From Helianthus annuus (taxonomy: Eukaryota; Streptophyta; Magnoliopsida; Asterales; Asteraceae), in contig NC_035447.2 in NCBI RefSeq assembly GCF_002127325.2, positions 28,260,249 to 28,324,248 of the forward strand: a DNA stretch of 64,000 nt, in the 5' to 3' direction. The notes below the pieces were generated by a model. It saw only the letters and a list, made by a program, of their open reading frames with translations. It made no database searches and had not been told where the DNA came from. Shown here piece by piece: positions 35,001 to 45,960 of the stretch (positions are counted from its first letter, which is position 1; every line of letters starts with the position of its first letter). The position numbers and the translations under genes are program-made.

Positions 35001-36758
35001 ATTTGATGTAAACATAAAGGACGAAACTTGTAATTTACTCAATACCTTATCTGCCACTTTTTTCATTATGTGCCACATGCACAATCTGTGTCTGCTATTA
35101 GGAAAAACCTCCTCAATAGCCTGTTTCATAGCAGGGTCTTTGATCCGTCACTACAACATTTGGTTGCCGACCAAATGACTTTAAAAATGAATTCAGAAGC
35201 CATTTATATGATTCAATACTCTCCGATGCCAGCAACGCAGCTGAAACTGTTACATTTCGACAATGGTTGTCAATGCCAGTGAACGGAACAAACACCATCT
35301 TGTACCTGAACAACACATGCGAAACAACATTTTAGTATGTGCAAATTATCAAAAATCACATGCGAAACCAGAAGTATGGCATGCGATATATTCATCACAT
35401 TCTGTTTGTTTACACATGCGATATTAAAAATGCATTAACAAACAAACATGCGAAAATATGTAACAAACATGTTTGTCTTAAAACACTTACCTGTTTGTCT
35501 TGAAAGTTGCATCGAACGATATCACATCCCCAAATTCAATATAGTTAAGCTTGCATAAACCATCAGCCCAGAACAAACCAGTTAACTGTTTGCCATCATC
35601 AACAGAGTATTCAAACGAATAATCAGCTAAATACTTTTTTTTGTCAGTCATCCTATTTATTACCATGTCAGCGTCATATTCTCCTATACAGCTGTTTATT
35701 CGCTTCCTAAAATTTTTGCAATCATCAACTGTGGCACCAACGTTCTCAAAACCACCATAACGTTTCCTCATTATATGGAAAGCTTTGACAGGACCAAGGT
35801 TTAAAGTGCCAAGTTCCCATACCATCTCCTCCTGGACATCTGACAATTGTCTGTAAGCTAGGAGCATGTGAATGTCATTTTGACATACAAACTTATGATT
35901 ATGGCCATCAACAAATTTCTTTACTGTATATAATCTACCATCCAAAGTGCAAATCATAAGTTGAGCTTTGCATCCGGTCCTAATAGTCCCCCTGTTCCTT
36001 GTTTTGAATTGCTTTTTTGACTTCGAATGATCATCAATACACAGAGGCTTATGTCCCTCTTTAGAACAAACAAAATACTTAGTTTTGATTATAGCACCAC
36101 TGTATACTTCACCACATTTCTGAATAGAAAAACCAGCTAACTTAGCATATGATTGATAAAACGCATATGCTTGTTCAATAGAGATAAATTGCATTCTAAC
36201 AACAGGTGTAGCTGATGCCTGAACCTCCGGAGTGTAAACCCTTTCATCTACATGAATCAAAATAAAAAACATAAAACGTCATATAAAACACATGCGAATT
36301 GTCTGATCAAAACATGCGAAATGATGATATTGATAAATCTGAATTACATATGCGATTTATTACATAATAACATGCGAAATTGCAAAAAAAAAAAAAAAAA
36401 TCAAATACGAATTGTAAGAGTAATAACATGCGAATTTATACATGTTGCTTTTCAAAAATACAAAAGTGTAATCAAACAATCAAACTACAAAAACAGCTAC
36501 AACAAATGCTACGATTAAACAAAAAACAATTATACGAACAATTTAGATATCTGAATTAACATAATTACCAATAGAAAACTCGTTTGCAGCACTTGAACTT
36601 GAAATTGGAATTGGAATTGGAATTGGATTTGCAGGTCGCAGATTTAAAACATCCTCAATCGAAACTCTCTGATAAGCAGATAATTGAGCATGATCACCGA
36701 TCGGTCGATTTTCTTCAAAATCAACTTCTGTTCGCCCAGTGCTACTCTGTGGATCCAT
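32099..36758 (-). pseudogene. FAR1/FHY3-type MULE transposase, five exons, one frameshift
   Basis: Exons on the minus strand: 36758-36569, 36247-35491, 35305-35046, 33667-33104, 32887-32099. All introns are GT-AG and total length minus one base equals 853 codons. Domains in order: FAR1 DNA-binding (about residues 70-165, ending DGHNHKFV); MULE transposase with catalytic D in ISFDATFKTNR, D in VVVTDQ, and E in the helical region near TSRSESENHFF; SWIM zinc finger (AECSCLRFEQYGLLCKHI); C-terminal CCHC knuckle (CSVCNEKGHDIRTC); and an acidic tail to the stop. One extra base near 35138-35141 shifts the frame right after VVVTDQ. The protein would bind the ends of its element and excise it in the nucleus. 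Intron 3 contains a nested MULE. A domesticated FAR1-related host gene is the alternative, but the inverted ends and the (TA)n flanks argue for a transposon. Confidence 0.85.
33765..35040. mobile_element. Non-autonomous MULE with ~200-bp TIRs, inserted at a splice donor
   Basis: Inverted repeats of about 200 bp (33765-33964 and 34841-35040, starting GAGTAAATTACAAG) are about 95 percent identical by eye. The 9-bp target duplication AATACCTTA (33756-33764 and 35041-35049) is perfect, the classic Mutator signature. No transposase is present. The interior holds a 27-bp tandem duplication around CCACCACCTGCATCCCCTGA (about 34107-34160) and host-like sequence of unknown origin. On the minus strand the duplicated target includes the exon 3 donor AAG|GTATT. 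Confidence 0.93.
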
Positions 36759-37029
36759 CGAAATAGACAAATTGAATGAAACCCTAACACAGAAGAACGA
36801 AAACTGCAAATTGTGAATTATGGAAAATTTGAAACTGATTTGAATACTAATTACCGGGATATCAGTGTAACGAACTTCTCGCTGAATGAAGGAAGAGACG
36901 AATTTGCCCTCTGATAATTAGGTTAATTGTCTGATTTAACCTTATTAGACCGAAATGAATAGGACACGTGTATGGCTCAAAATATAGCGTATATAATGTA
37001 CGATAACCCTATTTGTACCATACTCTTTA

Positions 37030-37031
<2 letters not shown>

Positions 37032-37077
<46 letters not shown>
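37032..37077. repeat. (TA)23 tract between B and C1
   Basis: Pure TA repeat. Confidence 0.95.
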
Positions 37078-37079
<2 letters not shown>

Positions 37080-37733
37080 AACAGGATCAGGAGAGAACGT
37101 CTCAAAGTGTGAGAACGGTGAGAACGATTCTCAGCCACAAGATCTTAGTGGTTTGTGGCTTATATTGATGCGGTGGCATTTTTGTAAATAATAAGGGTCT
37201 TAAAACTATCAGGAGGGGTAAAATAGGAAGATCCAAACAAAGGTGCACATGCTAATCACATGCGATCCCCCCCCCCCAATCATATTTAAACGACAATAAC
37301 TTTTTTATACGTGATTATTTTTCGAAAAAAATTACACCATAAAACTCAGCTTTTTTTCAATCTTTCCAACGAGTATACTATTGATATACTTTTCGAAAAA
37401 AAATTAAATGGGTTTTATGGCGTTTTAGACTAGGTATTTTCATGGCGTTTTTCTGAACTAGTTGTTTTTATGACATTTTAACTATGTATTTTCAAGGCAT
37501 TTTTCTGAACTGAGTGTTTTATGGCGTTTTCAATTGAGTTTTTTCATGGCGGTTTTTGGAACTGGGTGTTTTATGACTTTTTTAACTGGGTATTTTCATG
37601 GCGTTTTTCGGAATCGGGTGTTTTTATGGCGTTTTATTTGAACACCCAGTTCATGTGAGTAGGTTTTTTGACAATATTACCCCTTAGTGTAATTAGTATG
37701 TTTTTAGGCTATTTAGTTAGTTTTTTTTAGTTT

Positions 37734-37735
<2 letters not shown>
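37078..37735. mobile_element. Element C1: non-autonomous TIR element, right end altered
   Basis: The left end (GGAACAGGATCAGGAGAGAA) and body are about 90 percent like C2 (38762-39457). The body has repeats of ATGGCGTTTT-(T)CTGAACT and a poly-C tract. After the shared TTACCCCTTAGTGTAATTAG the C2-type right TIR is missing, replaced by an AT-rich run to the next (TA)n. There is no ORF. Confidence 0.7.

Positions 37736-37775
<40 letters not shown>
37736..37775. repeat. (TA)20 tract between C1 and I
   Basis: Pure TA repeat. Confidence 0.95.
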
Positions 37776-37777
<2 letters not shown>

Positions 37778-38153
37778 GTAAGTATCTATAGAAAACCCAC
37801 TTTAATTTAGAAAACCCGGGAAACTCAAAGCTCCCGATGTTTTTTTTTTTGAAAAAATTTACACATGTTATATACATGTTTTTAAGGATTTTGGGCAAAA
37901 AAATCAAAAAAGCGCCGAATAGATATTTTTTTAAAAAAATAAACAAGTTTTGGTGTAACACATGTTAACATGTGTTACATCAAAACTTGTTTATTTTTTT
38001 TTAAATATCTACTCGGCGCTTTTTTGATTTTTTTTGTCCAAAACCCTTAAAAACATGTATATAACATGTATAAATTTTTTCAAAAAAAAAAATATCGGGA
38101 GCTTTGAGTTTCCCGGGTTTTCTAAATTAAAGTGGGTTTTCTATACATCCTTC

Positions 38154-38156
<3 letters not shown>
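37776..38156. mobile_element. Element I: foldback MITE, almost complete 190-bp hairpin arms
   Basis: The whole element is one inverted repeat centred between 37966 and 37967 (TGTTAACA at the centre). Arms match over about 185 bp with few differences, mostly in A/T homopolymer lengths. The termini read TAGGGGAAGGATG on the minus strand and ATGTAAGTATC on the plus. It would transcribe into a long hairpin. Confidence 0.85.

Positions 38157-38219
<63 letters not shown>
38157..38219. repeat. (TA)n tract between I and D
   Basis: Pure TA repeat of 63 bases. Confidence 0.95.
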
Positions 38220-38222
<3 letters not shown>

Positions 38223-38693
38223 GGGAGGGGCTCATGCGAGAACTCCATTTATTGCGAGAACCACAAGAACCAATGTGAACAAAACATAAAATAGCTAAAA
38301 AAAACCTAAAAAAATCAAAAAAACCTAACCCCCCCCCCCAAGCTAAATGCTAAAAACTAAAACCCCAAAAAAACCTAACCCTCCTCCCCCCCCCCCCAAG
38401 CTAAAATGCTAAAAACTAAACCCCCAAAAAACCTAAAAAATCTAAAAAAAAATCAAAGAGAATCAAAGAAAAAAAATCTAATTTTTTTTTTAATATTTTT
38501 TATGCTCAAATCGCTACTTTTAGTGGCCCAAAAATTTTTTTTTAATTTTCTTTGCTTCGAAAAGTAGCGATTTTTATATAAAAAATATTAAAAAAAAATT
38601 GTGTGATTTTTAGCTATTTTTAGGCATTTTTGGTTGTGTTCACATTGGTTCTCGCGGTTCTCGCAATAAGAGGTGGTTCTTGCATGATCTTCT

Positions 38694-38696
<3 letters not shown>
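38220..38696. mobile_element. Element D: short deletion relative of the H family (477 bp)
   Basis: The 60-bp TIRs (38220-38280 and 38636-38696) have the H-type core TTATTGCGAGAACC. The interior is A-rich with poly-C tracts and a weak internal hairpin around CGCTACTTTT and AAAAGTAGCG. It has no coding capacity, so it would depend on a transposase in trans. Confidence 0.82.

Positions 38697-38761
<65 letters not shown>
38697..38761. repeat. (TA)n tract between D and C2
   Basis: Pure TA repeat of 65 bases. Confidence 0.95.
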
Positions 38762-38764
<3 letters not shown>

Positions 38765-39453
38765 CAGGATCAGGAGAGAACGTCTCCAAGTGTGAGAACG
38801 GTGAGAATGATTCTCAGCCACAAGATCTTAGTGGTTTGTGGCTTATATTGAAGCGGTGACATTTTTGTAAATAATAGGGGTCTTGAAACTATCAGGAGGG
38901 GTAAAATAAAAAGATCCAAACAAAGGTGCACATGCTAATCACATGCCATTCCCCCCCCCCCCCCATCATATTTAAATGACAATAACTTTTTTATACGTAA
39001 TTATTTTTCGAAAAAAATTACACCATAAAACTCAACTTTTTTAATCTTTTCAACGAGTATACTATCGATATACTTTTCGAAAAAACTTAACTGGGTTTTA
39101 TTGCGTTTTAGACTAGGTATTTTCATGGCGTTTTTCTGAACTAGGTGTTTTTATGGCATTTTAACTAGGTATTTTCATGGCATTTTTCTGAACTGAGTGT
39201 TTTATGGCGTTTTTAATTGAGTTTTTTCATGGCGTTTTTCTGAACTGGGTGTTTTATGACGTTTTTAACTGTGTATTTTCAAGGCGTTTTTCTGAATTGG
39301 GTGTTTTTATGGCGTTTTATTTGAACACCCAGTTCATGTGAGTGGGTTTTTTGACAATATTACCCCTTAGTGTAATTTAGCATCAATGCCACGTGTCACC
39401 ACCAAAATCGTTCTCACCATTCTCACACTTTTCACCGTTCTTTCTAAATCCGG

Positions 39454-39457
<4 letters not shown>
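38762..39457. mobile_element. Element C2: non-autonomous TIR element (696 bp)
   Basis: The left end (AGTGTGAGAACGGTGAGAA core) pairs with the right end (about 39390-39457) as TIRs of about 48 bp. The body has five or so diverged copies of a motif reading ATGGCGTTTTTCTGAACTG, and a run of 14 C. No ORF. Confidence 0.8.
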
Positions 39458-39507
<50 letters not shown>

Positions 39508-39508
39508 T
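39458..39508. repeat. (TA)n tract between C2 and E1
   Basis: TA repeat with one TG variant. Confidence 0.93.
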
Positions 39509-39910
39509 GTGGTGGGAGTTGGTTACAAAGTCTATTTTTCCTACAAAGTGTACAAAGTCACAAAACACCACAATTTCAGCCATAAAACTCACTCAAAACC
39601 CATAAATAACAAAGTGAAGATTACTAAAACGTCATATTCGTGGGTTTTGTGTTATGTTTTGGACGATAAGGCTTTGATTTTCGAATGACTAACATTACTG
39701 TGTTTTATGTTGATTATCATGTTGTGTTTTATATTTATAGTTCTACGATGGTGTGTTTGAAGTTTTTATGAACTGTTAGGATTCGGATATTGTGTTTTAG
39801 TGATCTTCACTCTGTTATTTGTGGGTTTTGAGTGTATTTTATGGTTGAAATTGTGTTGTTTTATGACTTTGTACACTTTGTAGGGAAAATGGACTTTGTA
39901 GCCGAACCCC

Positions 39911-39914
<4 letters not shown>
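39509..39914. mobile_element. Element E1: long-TIR MITE (406 bp)
   Basis: TIRs of about 115 bp share CCTACAAAGTGTACAAAGTC and CTCAAAACCCA. The outermost right bases read TAGGGTGGGGTTC on the minus strand. A second copy, E2, lies inverted at 47530-47909. There is no coding capacity. Confidence 0.82.

Positions 39915-39960
<46 letters not shown>
39915..39960. repeat. (TA)23 tract between E1 and F
   Basis: Pure TA repeat. Confidence 0.95.
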
Positions 39961-39963
<3 letters not shown>

Positions 39964-40830
39964 GGGTTCATGAGTGAACAATGATGTATTTATGAATAAA
40001 ATGAACTTATCTTGACCATTGATTTTGTAGATCTAAATTTTTTCTTTAATGGCAAGATTGTAATTATCTTTTGTAACTTACATGTATTTTTATAGACATA
40101 AGGGTATAATTGTATTTTTATCTCTTCATTTAATTAATTGATTTTTGTTTTCTCTCCTGATTTCTCTTTCCAATTAAATAATATTTAATTATATTCTCTA
40201 TACTTTTTTCTCTCACAAATTACCTAACTTAATATTTCATAATTTAAAAAAAATACAAACATTATCAAATATTGTTCAATCTAGAACATGATTAAAAATA
40301 TTTAATTACATTCTCTATACATATATATATTAGATCAATATTTGATGAAAAGATGCATAGCAGAAACAATATGTAATAATACACAAAAAGTGTATAAGTC
40401 TGGTATATATCGACCTGTATACACTATGTACTTTAATACTACACATGTGTATACGTCTAGTATATAGCAACATGTATACACATATGTACTTGAATAATAC
40501 ACAAGTGTATATGTCTTGTATATACTGACCTATATGCACATATGTTCAAAAACATAATTTAATTAGGTTTAATATTTAATTTTAAAAAGAACATAAGAGT
40601 TTATTTAAAAAAATATTAGTCCTTCAATCTCTTATAATTAAAATAATGGAGAAATAATTAAAAATGAGAGAGAGAGATACAGAGAGTTAAGAGATGAGAA
40701 AATTAAGGGATTTTAATTAAAAGTACTTGGTTAATGCCAATCTTACCCTTTTAATCTAAAAAATAATAAAGGGCCAAGATTAGTTCACTCAGTTCACTCT
40801 CAAGAAGTTGTTCACGAACGAACCTAATCC
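39961..40830. mobile_element. Element F: weak-TIR element (870 bp)
   Basis: The left end (GTAGGGTTCATGAGTGAAC) and right end (TAGGATTAGGTTCGTTCG on the minus strand) share GTGAAC and AATGAAC/AACTGAGTGAAC blocks. The interior is AT-rich, with four ACACA-TGTGTAT-like direct repeats at about 40380-40550 containing ACACATGTGTAT-type motifs. No gene. Confidence 0.6.
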
Positions 40831-40862
<32 letters not shown>

Positions 40863-40870
40863 TATATATA
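40831..40870. repeat. (TA)n(CA)n(TA)n tract between F and G
   Basis: TA repeat interrupted by four CA units. Confidence 0.93.
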
Positions 40871-41215
40871 GGGGAAGGTTCAAATGAAAACCACTAGTTA
40901 TTGTGAAAACTCGAAAACTAATTAAAAAAGTCAAAAAAAAACATACCAATTTTTTTTTGCATACCAATTTTCGCAGGTTTATGTATATAAAAAAAATTTC
41001 AATTTTTTTTTGTAGTGCACATGTGTAATACTAAACATGTGTATGTGTACTACACATGTGTACTACAAATTTTTTTATTTTTTTGAATTTTTTTATATAT
41101 TAAAACCTGCGATTTTTATAAAAAAAAATTGAAAAAAAAATTTGGTGTGTTTTTTAGGCTTTTTTTAGTTAGTTTTCGAGTTTTCACAATAAAAGTGGTT
41201 TTCATTTGAACCATC

Positions 41216-41218
<3 letters not shown>
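40871..41218. mobile_element. Element G: foldback MITE (348 bp)
   Basis: The 58-bp termini (AGGTTCAAATGAAAACCAC core) are near-perfect inverted repeats. The pairing continues inward with AAAACCTGCGA and its complement, giving an overall hairpin whose centre holds ACACATGTGTA motifs. Confidence 0.82.
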
Positions 41219-41309
<91 letters not shown>

Positions 41310-41326
41310 ATATATGTATATATATA
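41219..41326. repeat. Longest (TA)n tract (108 bp), between G and H
   Basis: TA repeat with three TG variants near the right end. Confidence 0.95.
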
Positions 41327-42525
41327 GGGAGGGGCTCATGCGAGAACTCCATTTATTGCGAGAACCGCGGGAACCAATGTGAATAGGGGGCAATTTTGTA
41401 AATACCCAAGCAACTTTTAAAACACGCGCATATGATCGGACTTCAATTAGAAAATTAACTGTATCCAATAATATCATTCACATCCAAGAAATATCCCCAA
41501 TCTATATCCCCAATTTGAATCTGATTATCTCTCACTATGAATCTCTTTCAGGATTATCTCAACATTTCACCATCATATTGAATCAGATCTTCTGTTACAA
41601 ACAATTACATCATCGACTCAAATACATAATCACATTCACGATCATCAGTTCACCGTTTTGAAGCATTTGGAGTGACATTTTTCTCGGAGATTTGATATTT
41701 TACAAGCATATATTTCAGATTTCGTCATATAATTGAGGTTAGTTCCTAAAATTCGTCCATAATGAGTCGATAATTTATATTAGGAACATAATCATCGATC
41801 GTATATTCTTCATCAATTCGTAATTACGGCAACATGATTAAAAACATTGTGGATCTCTATTTCGTTTGTAATTTGGGCAACGTGATTATAATAATAGTCA
41901 ATATGTCAGTATAGTCGGAAATCGCCATCATAATCACTGTTACGTATGCGGTTTAACATAGATATTGTGCAATGTAACATAGATATTGTCATAGAACTCT
42001 GTCATATATCTCGAGTCAATTTGCAAGTTTATACAATTCGTTCGTACTTCATTATATGATATATAATTTGGCGATTTAAACTTCATTCTCTATTGTGATA
42101 TATTTTGTTATGCACATGTGCATATGTTTACATCATAGAGTTAACTAGGTTTAATAGAATATGTTATTAAGGTAAGTTTGTGTGATATATAGTTATGCAC
42201 ATGTGCATATATTCATAATAGTTCAATATGCACATGTGCATAGTTCGCGTGACAATTTGCAAGTTTACACAATTCGTTCGTACTACTTTATATTACATAT
42301 AATTTGCTAATTCAAACTTTGGCGTGTATTATGAGAAATATTTTCATGCACATGTGCATATGTTTACATAAGATGTTTAACAGAATATGTTACTAAGGTA
42401 AGTTTGTGTGATATATAGTTATGAACATGTGCAAAGATTGTCATACTAATTTAATATGCACGTGTGCATATTTTGTAGTAACATGTGAATAGTTATGTAC
42501 AAATGTATTTTATATTAGAATGTGG

Positions 42526-43069
42526 TAACAAGATATTGTGGTGTGATATATACATATATGCACATGTGCATAAACTGACAAAACATGTTACTATGCGCAT
42601 GCGCATAATTTGTCATACTAGATTATTAAGGTACTTAACGTATATGCACATGTTCATTGCAGAATTGCAATGGAAAGAAAGTTGGAAAAGAAAATGAAAA
42701 AAGTTATATCTGTACTAAAGTCGAGGGACGAAGGGTCATCATTGTAAGACGCAGTCACAACGGAAAAGTATATGCATGGTAAACAAAAAGGTTAGGGTAA
42801 CAAGATATTGTGGTGTGATATATACATATATGCACATGTTCATAATCTGACAAAACATGTTACTATGCGCATGCGCATAATTTGTCATACTAGATTATTA
42901 AGGTATTTAACGTATATGCACATGTTCATTGCATAATTGCAATGGAAAGAAAGTTGGAAAAGAAAATGAAAAAAGTTATATTGGTATTAAAGTCGAGAGA
43001 CGAAGGGTCATCATTGTAAGACGCAGTCACAACGGAAAAGTATATGCATGGTAAACAAAAAGGTTAGAA
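42526..43069 (+). repeat. 272-bp tandem duplication over the first coding exon in H
   Basis: Units 42526-42797 and 42798-43069 are about 96 percent identical by eye. Each has an intron end, the MERKLEKKMKK start (42671 and 42943) and a TAA shortly after. In the first copy the intron ends TTGCAG, in the second TTGCAT, so only the first keeps a usable acceptor. Confidence 0.85.
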
Positions 43070-43200
43070 TATTTTATTATTTATAATTAATATTTTGGAT
43101 GTTCATTAATTAAAAGTTATTTCATGCACATGTGCATCATTACATTAATGTTGTTTTGTATTAATATAATTTGTATAAACATATTGAGTTTATGAATGCA

Positions 43201-43817
43201 GATGTGAAAAAAGTTGTAAAAAAGGACATGAAGGTGAGTAATAATAAACGGAAACAGGTGGAAACACCAAACAAAGGTGTTGGTGAGGTGCACATGGTAA
43301 AGAACAGAAGGTTATCAACATCTAAAGTTGGTGATAAAGATGACAATGTTGTTGATGGTATGTGTTATTTAGAATTTTTAATCAATATTCAAAATGCACA
43401 TGTGCATTAGTGTGTACAAACATTTCATACATGTATTAATGTGTTTGCAAATAGGTTAAACATAAAAAACTGGAATGGGCAACGAGTGATAATTTCAACG
43501 ATTGCGGTGTGTTCACTATGCGACACATGGAGATGTACAAATGGAGCGATGTCAAGTTTGAAAGCGGTTTTAGTACGCAGAAAGATATTCAAGACATGCA
43601 GCTGAAAAACTTGAGGATGAAGATATCAACAAAACTGTTATTATCAGAGGCAAACATGTACAAGGAAACTGTTATGGAACTTGCAAAAGAGAAAACACGT
43701 GGTTTGAGAGATGAAAAAATGCAGAAAACGATAGACAAAGAGGCGATGAAACAAGAAAAATGTTGGAATATGCTTGATAAATGGAAGAATGAGGATAAGT
43801 TTGAGGGTATGAGTTAA
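43201..43817 (+). pseudogene. Ulp1-like (C48) cysteine peptidase relic in H
   Basis: A lysine-rich exon (43201-43353, from VKKVVKKDMKVSNNK) follows an ATGCAG acceptor. A second (43455-43817) follows AAATAG and runs open to TAA. The latter contains FNDCGVFTMRHMEMYKW, the signature around the catalytic cysteine of Ulp1/SENP peptidases (DCGVF-x-MRHME), followed by a helical C-terminus (QLKNLRMKISTKLLLSEANMY). The catalytic His and Asp, which lie N-terminal, are not present. The junction phases of the two exons do not match, so an exon is missing or a shift has occurred. Ulp1 enzymes remove SUMO from proteins. Copies in MULEs have unknown roles. Confidence 0.62.
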
Positions 43818-44731
43818 CACAACAGGTTATTAACTTTAGGAACATATAGTATTTCTGTTTTGTTGGTGATTTATATTAATGAAACTAGTACTTTTTGTTT
43901 TGTTTTGTTTGTTTTAACACGTCAGATGGTACTTTGTTATGATGTCGTTTATAGTTTTGGTTAAATATGGTTGGAAGTGGTCTATTATGACACTAATACT
44001 TTTGGTTGACAACAGCTGGTATAGTAGTTGATATCGTAATTAGTTGGTATTTTAGCTGATATAGTAATCGATGTTTGGAGTTCGTATTGGTTGTTGTCGT
44101 TTATGCACATGTGCATTAAAATGGTTAAACTAACAAGATGGTTGGTAATAAATGTTAGTAATGATTAAATGTGTGTTAGTAATATATAATGTGTTATAGA
44201 TGTGCACGATTGTTAAAATATGTTATATTATGTTGGTTAATAAATTAAATGATGGGTATGCACATGTGCATAAAGTTATATAACGTACAGTGTAGTATGT
44301 AATGTATTACAAATGGGTATAGTTATATATAAGGCATAACAAACGGTTTTATATTAATATTAGTAACATGTATAATAAACAATGGTATATCAATAAACAA
44401 GATGATTCAACTGTTAGATACAACTGGTCGATGATTCAACTGTTAGATACAACTGGTCGATATGTATGCACATGTGCATATTGTAAGAGGCATTAATATT
44501 AATATTGTAAGTTAAATGGGTAGTAATAAAATTACATTATGTTAAGTGGGTAATAATAAAATCACAAATAATTACATGTAATACATAATTGATAACAAAT
44601 TAGGATGATGTCAATGATGAATATATTAAAAAACGCATAAATAGTCCATTAAGAAACATAATCAAAACAAATATTGATAATCATAAGTAGTTAAGTTCGA
44701 TAATCATAAGTTGTAATGGGTAATAGATCAA

Positions 44732-45126
44732 TCAAGAATCACGAGTCGGGTTGGTTGATTTACGAAGTCTGGTCGAACGTCTAAGAGTTTGCTCGGGTTC
44801 TTGCACATATGTAGGGACTTCAGGGGTATCATCAGCGTTATCATCAGAAGAAGAAGAATTCTCATCAGCGTTATCATCAGAAGAATAAGAATTCTCATCA
44901 GAATACTCATCGGTGTCATCAAGATCAACATCATCAGAACCGGATTCAAGCGGATTCAAACGGAGCAGGTAGTCCAACAGCAATAGCAACAGCACGTTTA
45001 TCTGCTCGTGCAACAAGTTTGGCAGCCTTGATTTTTTTCACAGTTGCGTGAATCATGGCCGAAAACATATTTGTTACATTTGTTGCATAAACGTGCGGCT
45101 TTCTTTCGCTTATCTTTAATTTTCAT
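44732..45126 (-). pseudogene. C-terminal relic of a MULE transposase in H (zinc knuckle and acidic tail)
   Basis: Reading from 45126: MKIKDKRKKAARLCNKC, then CNKYVFGHDSRNC, close to the CCHC knuckle that ends FAR1- and MuDR-type transposases (spacing CX2CX6HX4C rather than CX2CX4HX4C). After a frame change, an acidic stretch of repeated SSDDNADE units leads to RRSTRLRKSTNPTRDS and a stop at 44732. Element B's transposase has the same knuckle-then-acid layout. No catalytic domain is left upstream. Confidence 0.42.
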
Positions 45127-45699
45127 GATGGTGTTTGGTATAGGATATGTAGTTTACAATGTTGTATGGTGTATGGTATAATATATGTTGGAAATGCCCA
45201 GACACATATTGATGTGATATAATGTGTGGCAAAAATTATGTTGGCAATGCACATGTGCATAACGTAAAGGTAGTAATGTTTAATGTTGTTTGACATAGTA
45301 TATGGTGGCAATGCACATGTGAATAATGTATGCGTTGCAATGTATAATAGGTAGATTGAAAATGGAGTACATGTAATTAAAACATAATGAAATTAGAAGC
45401 AGTGAATCAACAAGTTTAGATGCTATGGTTTCAGTGTTGAAAATGCACGCGTTGGGTAATGCACATGTGCATGTGTTGAAACAGTGGACATATTGGTAAT
45501 TTATGTTAAATGGATATGAATAAAACAATGAATATTACACCGTTAAGTAGATAAACAATAAGTATAAACAATGAATGTAAACAAAAAACAAGTGATAATC
45601 AATATATAAGTAGTTGCGTGTGGAAAATCCAGTTGTTGTATCATAAGTGTTGTACATCATCACAATGTCCTCCTAGTGATTAAACATTCTATTTAGAGT

Positions 45700-45960
45700 A
45701 GGGAAATTCAGCATCAACATCAGTGCCAACCCCACCCATCTTGACCCGTTTTCACTCTGGTATTTCTCAGCACGCCATAAGATGCATAAACTCCACCATG
45801 CCTCCCCGGTTGTCGGCTTGTTCTTCCATTTTTTTGTAGTTGTCCGCCACCCAAGACCCTTTGTTTAATGCCATTATGTACATAATTGGATAGTCATCCG
45901 TAAGGCACCTGTTCAGAATCCATATATAAACAGAATCCATACATCAACGACATGGTATAA
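45700..45960 (-). pseudogene. LINE RT C-terminal relic in H
   Basis: Counterpart of 1-275: DYPIMYIMALNKGSWVADNYKK and WKNKPTTGEAW blocks in broken frames, with some internal sequence lost compared with H1. Confidence 0.42.

Larger units (their letters stand above)
30461..37031 (-). mobile_element. Element B: FAR1-type Mutator-like transposon, nearly complete (6.6 kb)
   Basis: The ends are imperfect inverted repeats sharing TCGTACATTAT-x-TACGCTA (30488-30507 left, 36985-37004 right). They lie between (TA)n tracts on both sides. Inside are a five-exon FAR1/MULE transposase gene on the minus strand and a short decayed ORF on the plus strand near the left end. Introns and flanks are rich in a short motif around CGCATGTG or its complement (about 20 copies). 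A 1276-bp MULE sits in intron 3. Autonomous except for one frameshift. Confidence 0.8.

Noticed and set aside
32099..36758. Domesticated host FAR1-RELATED SEQUENCE gene
   Set aside because: It lies between inverted ends flanked by (TA)n and has a frameshift, so a transposon copy is more likely; not fully excluded.
37713..41477. ORFs reading long YIYIYI or IYIYIY runs
   Set aside because: They are translations of the (TA)n tracts and their flanks.
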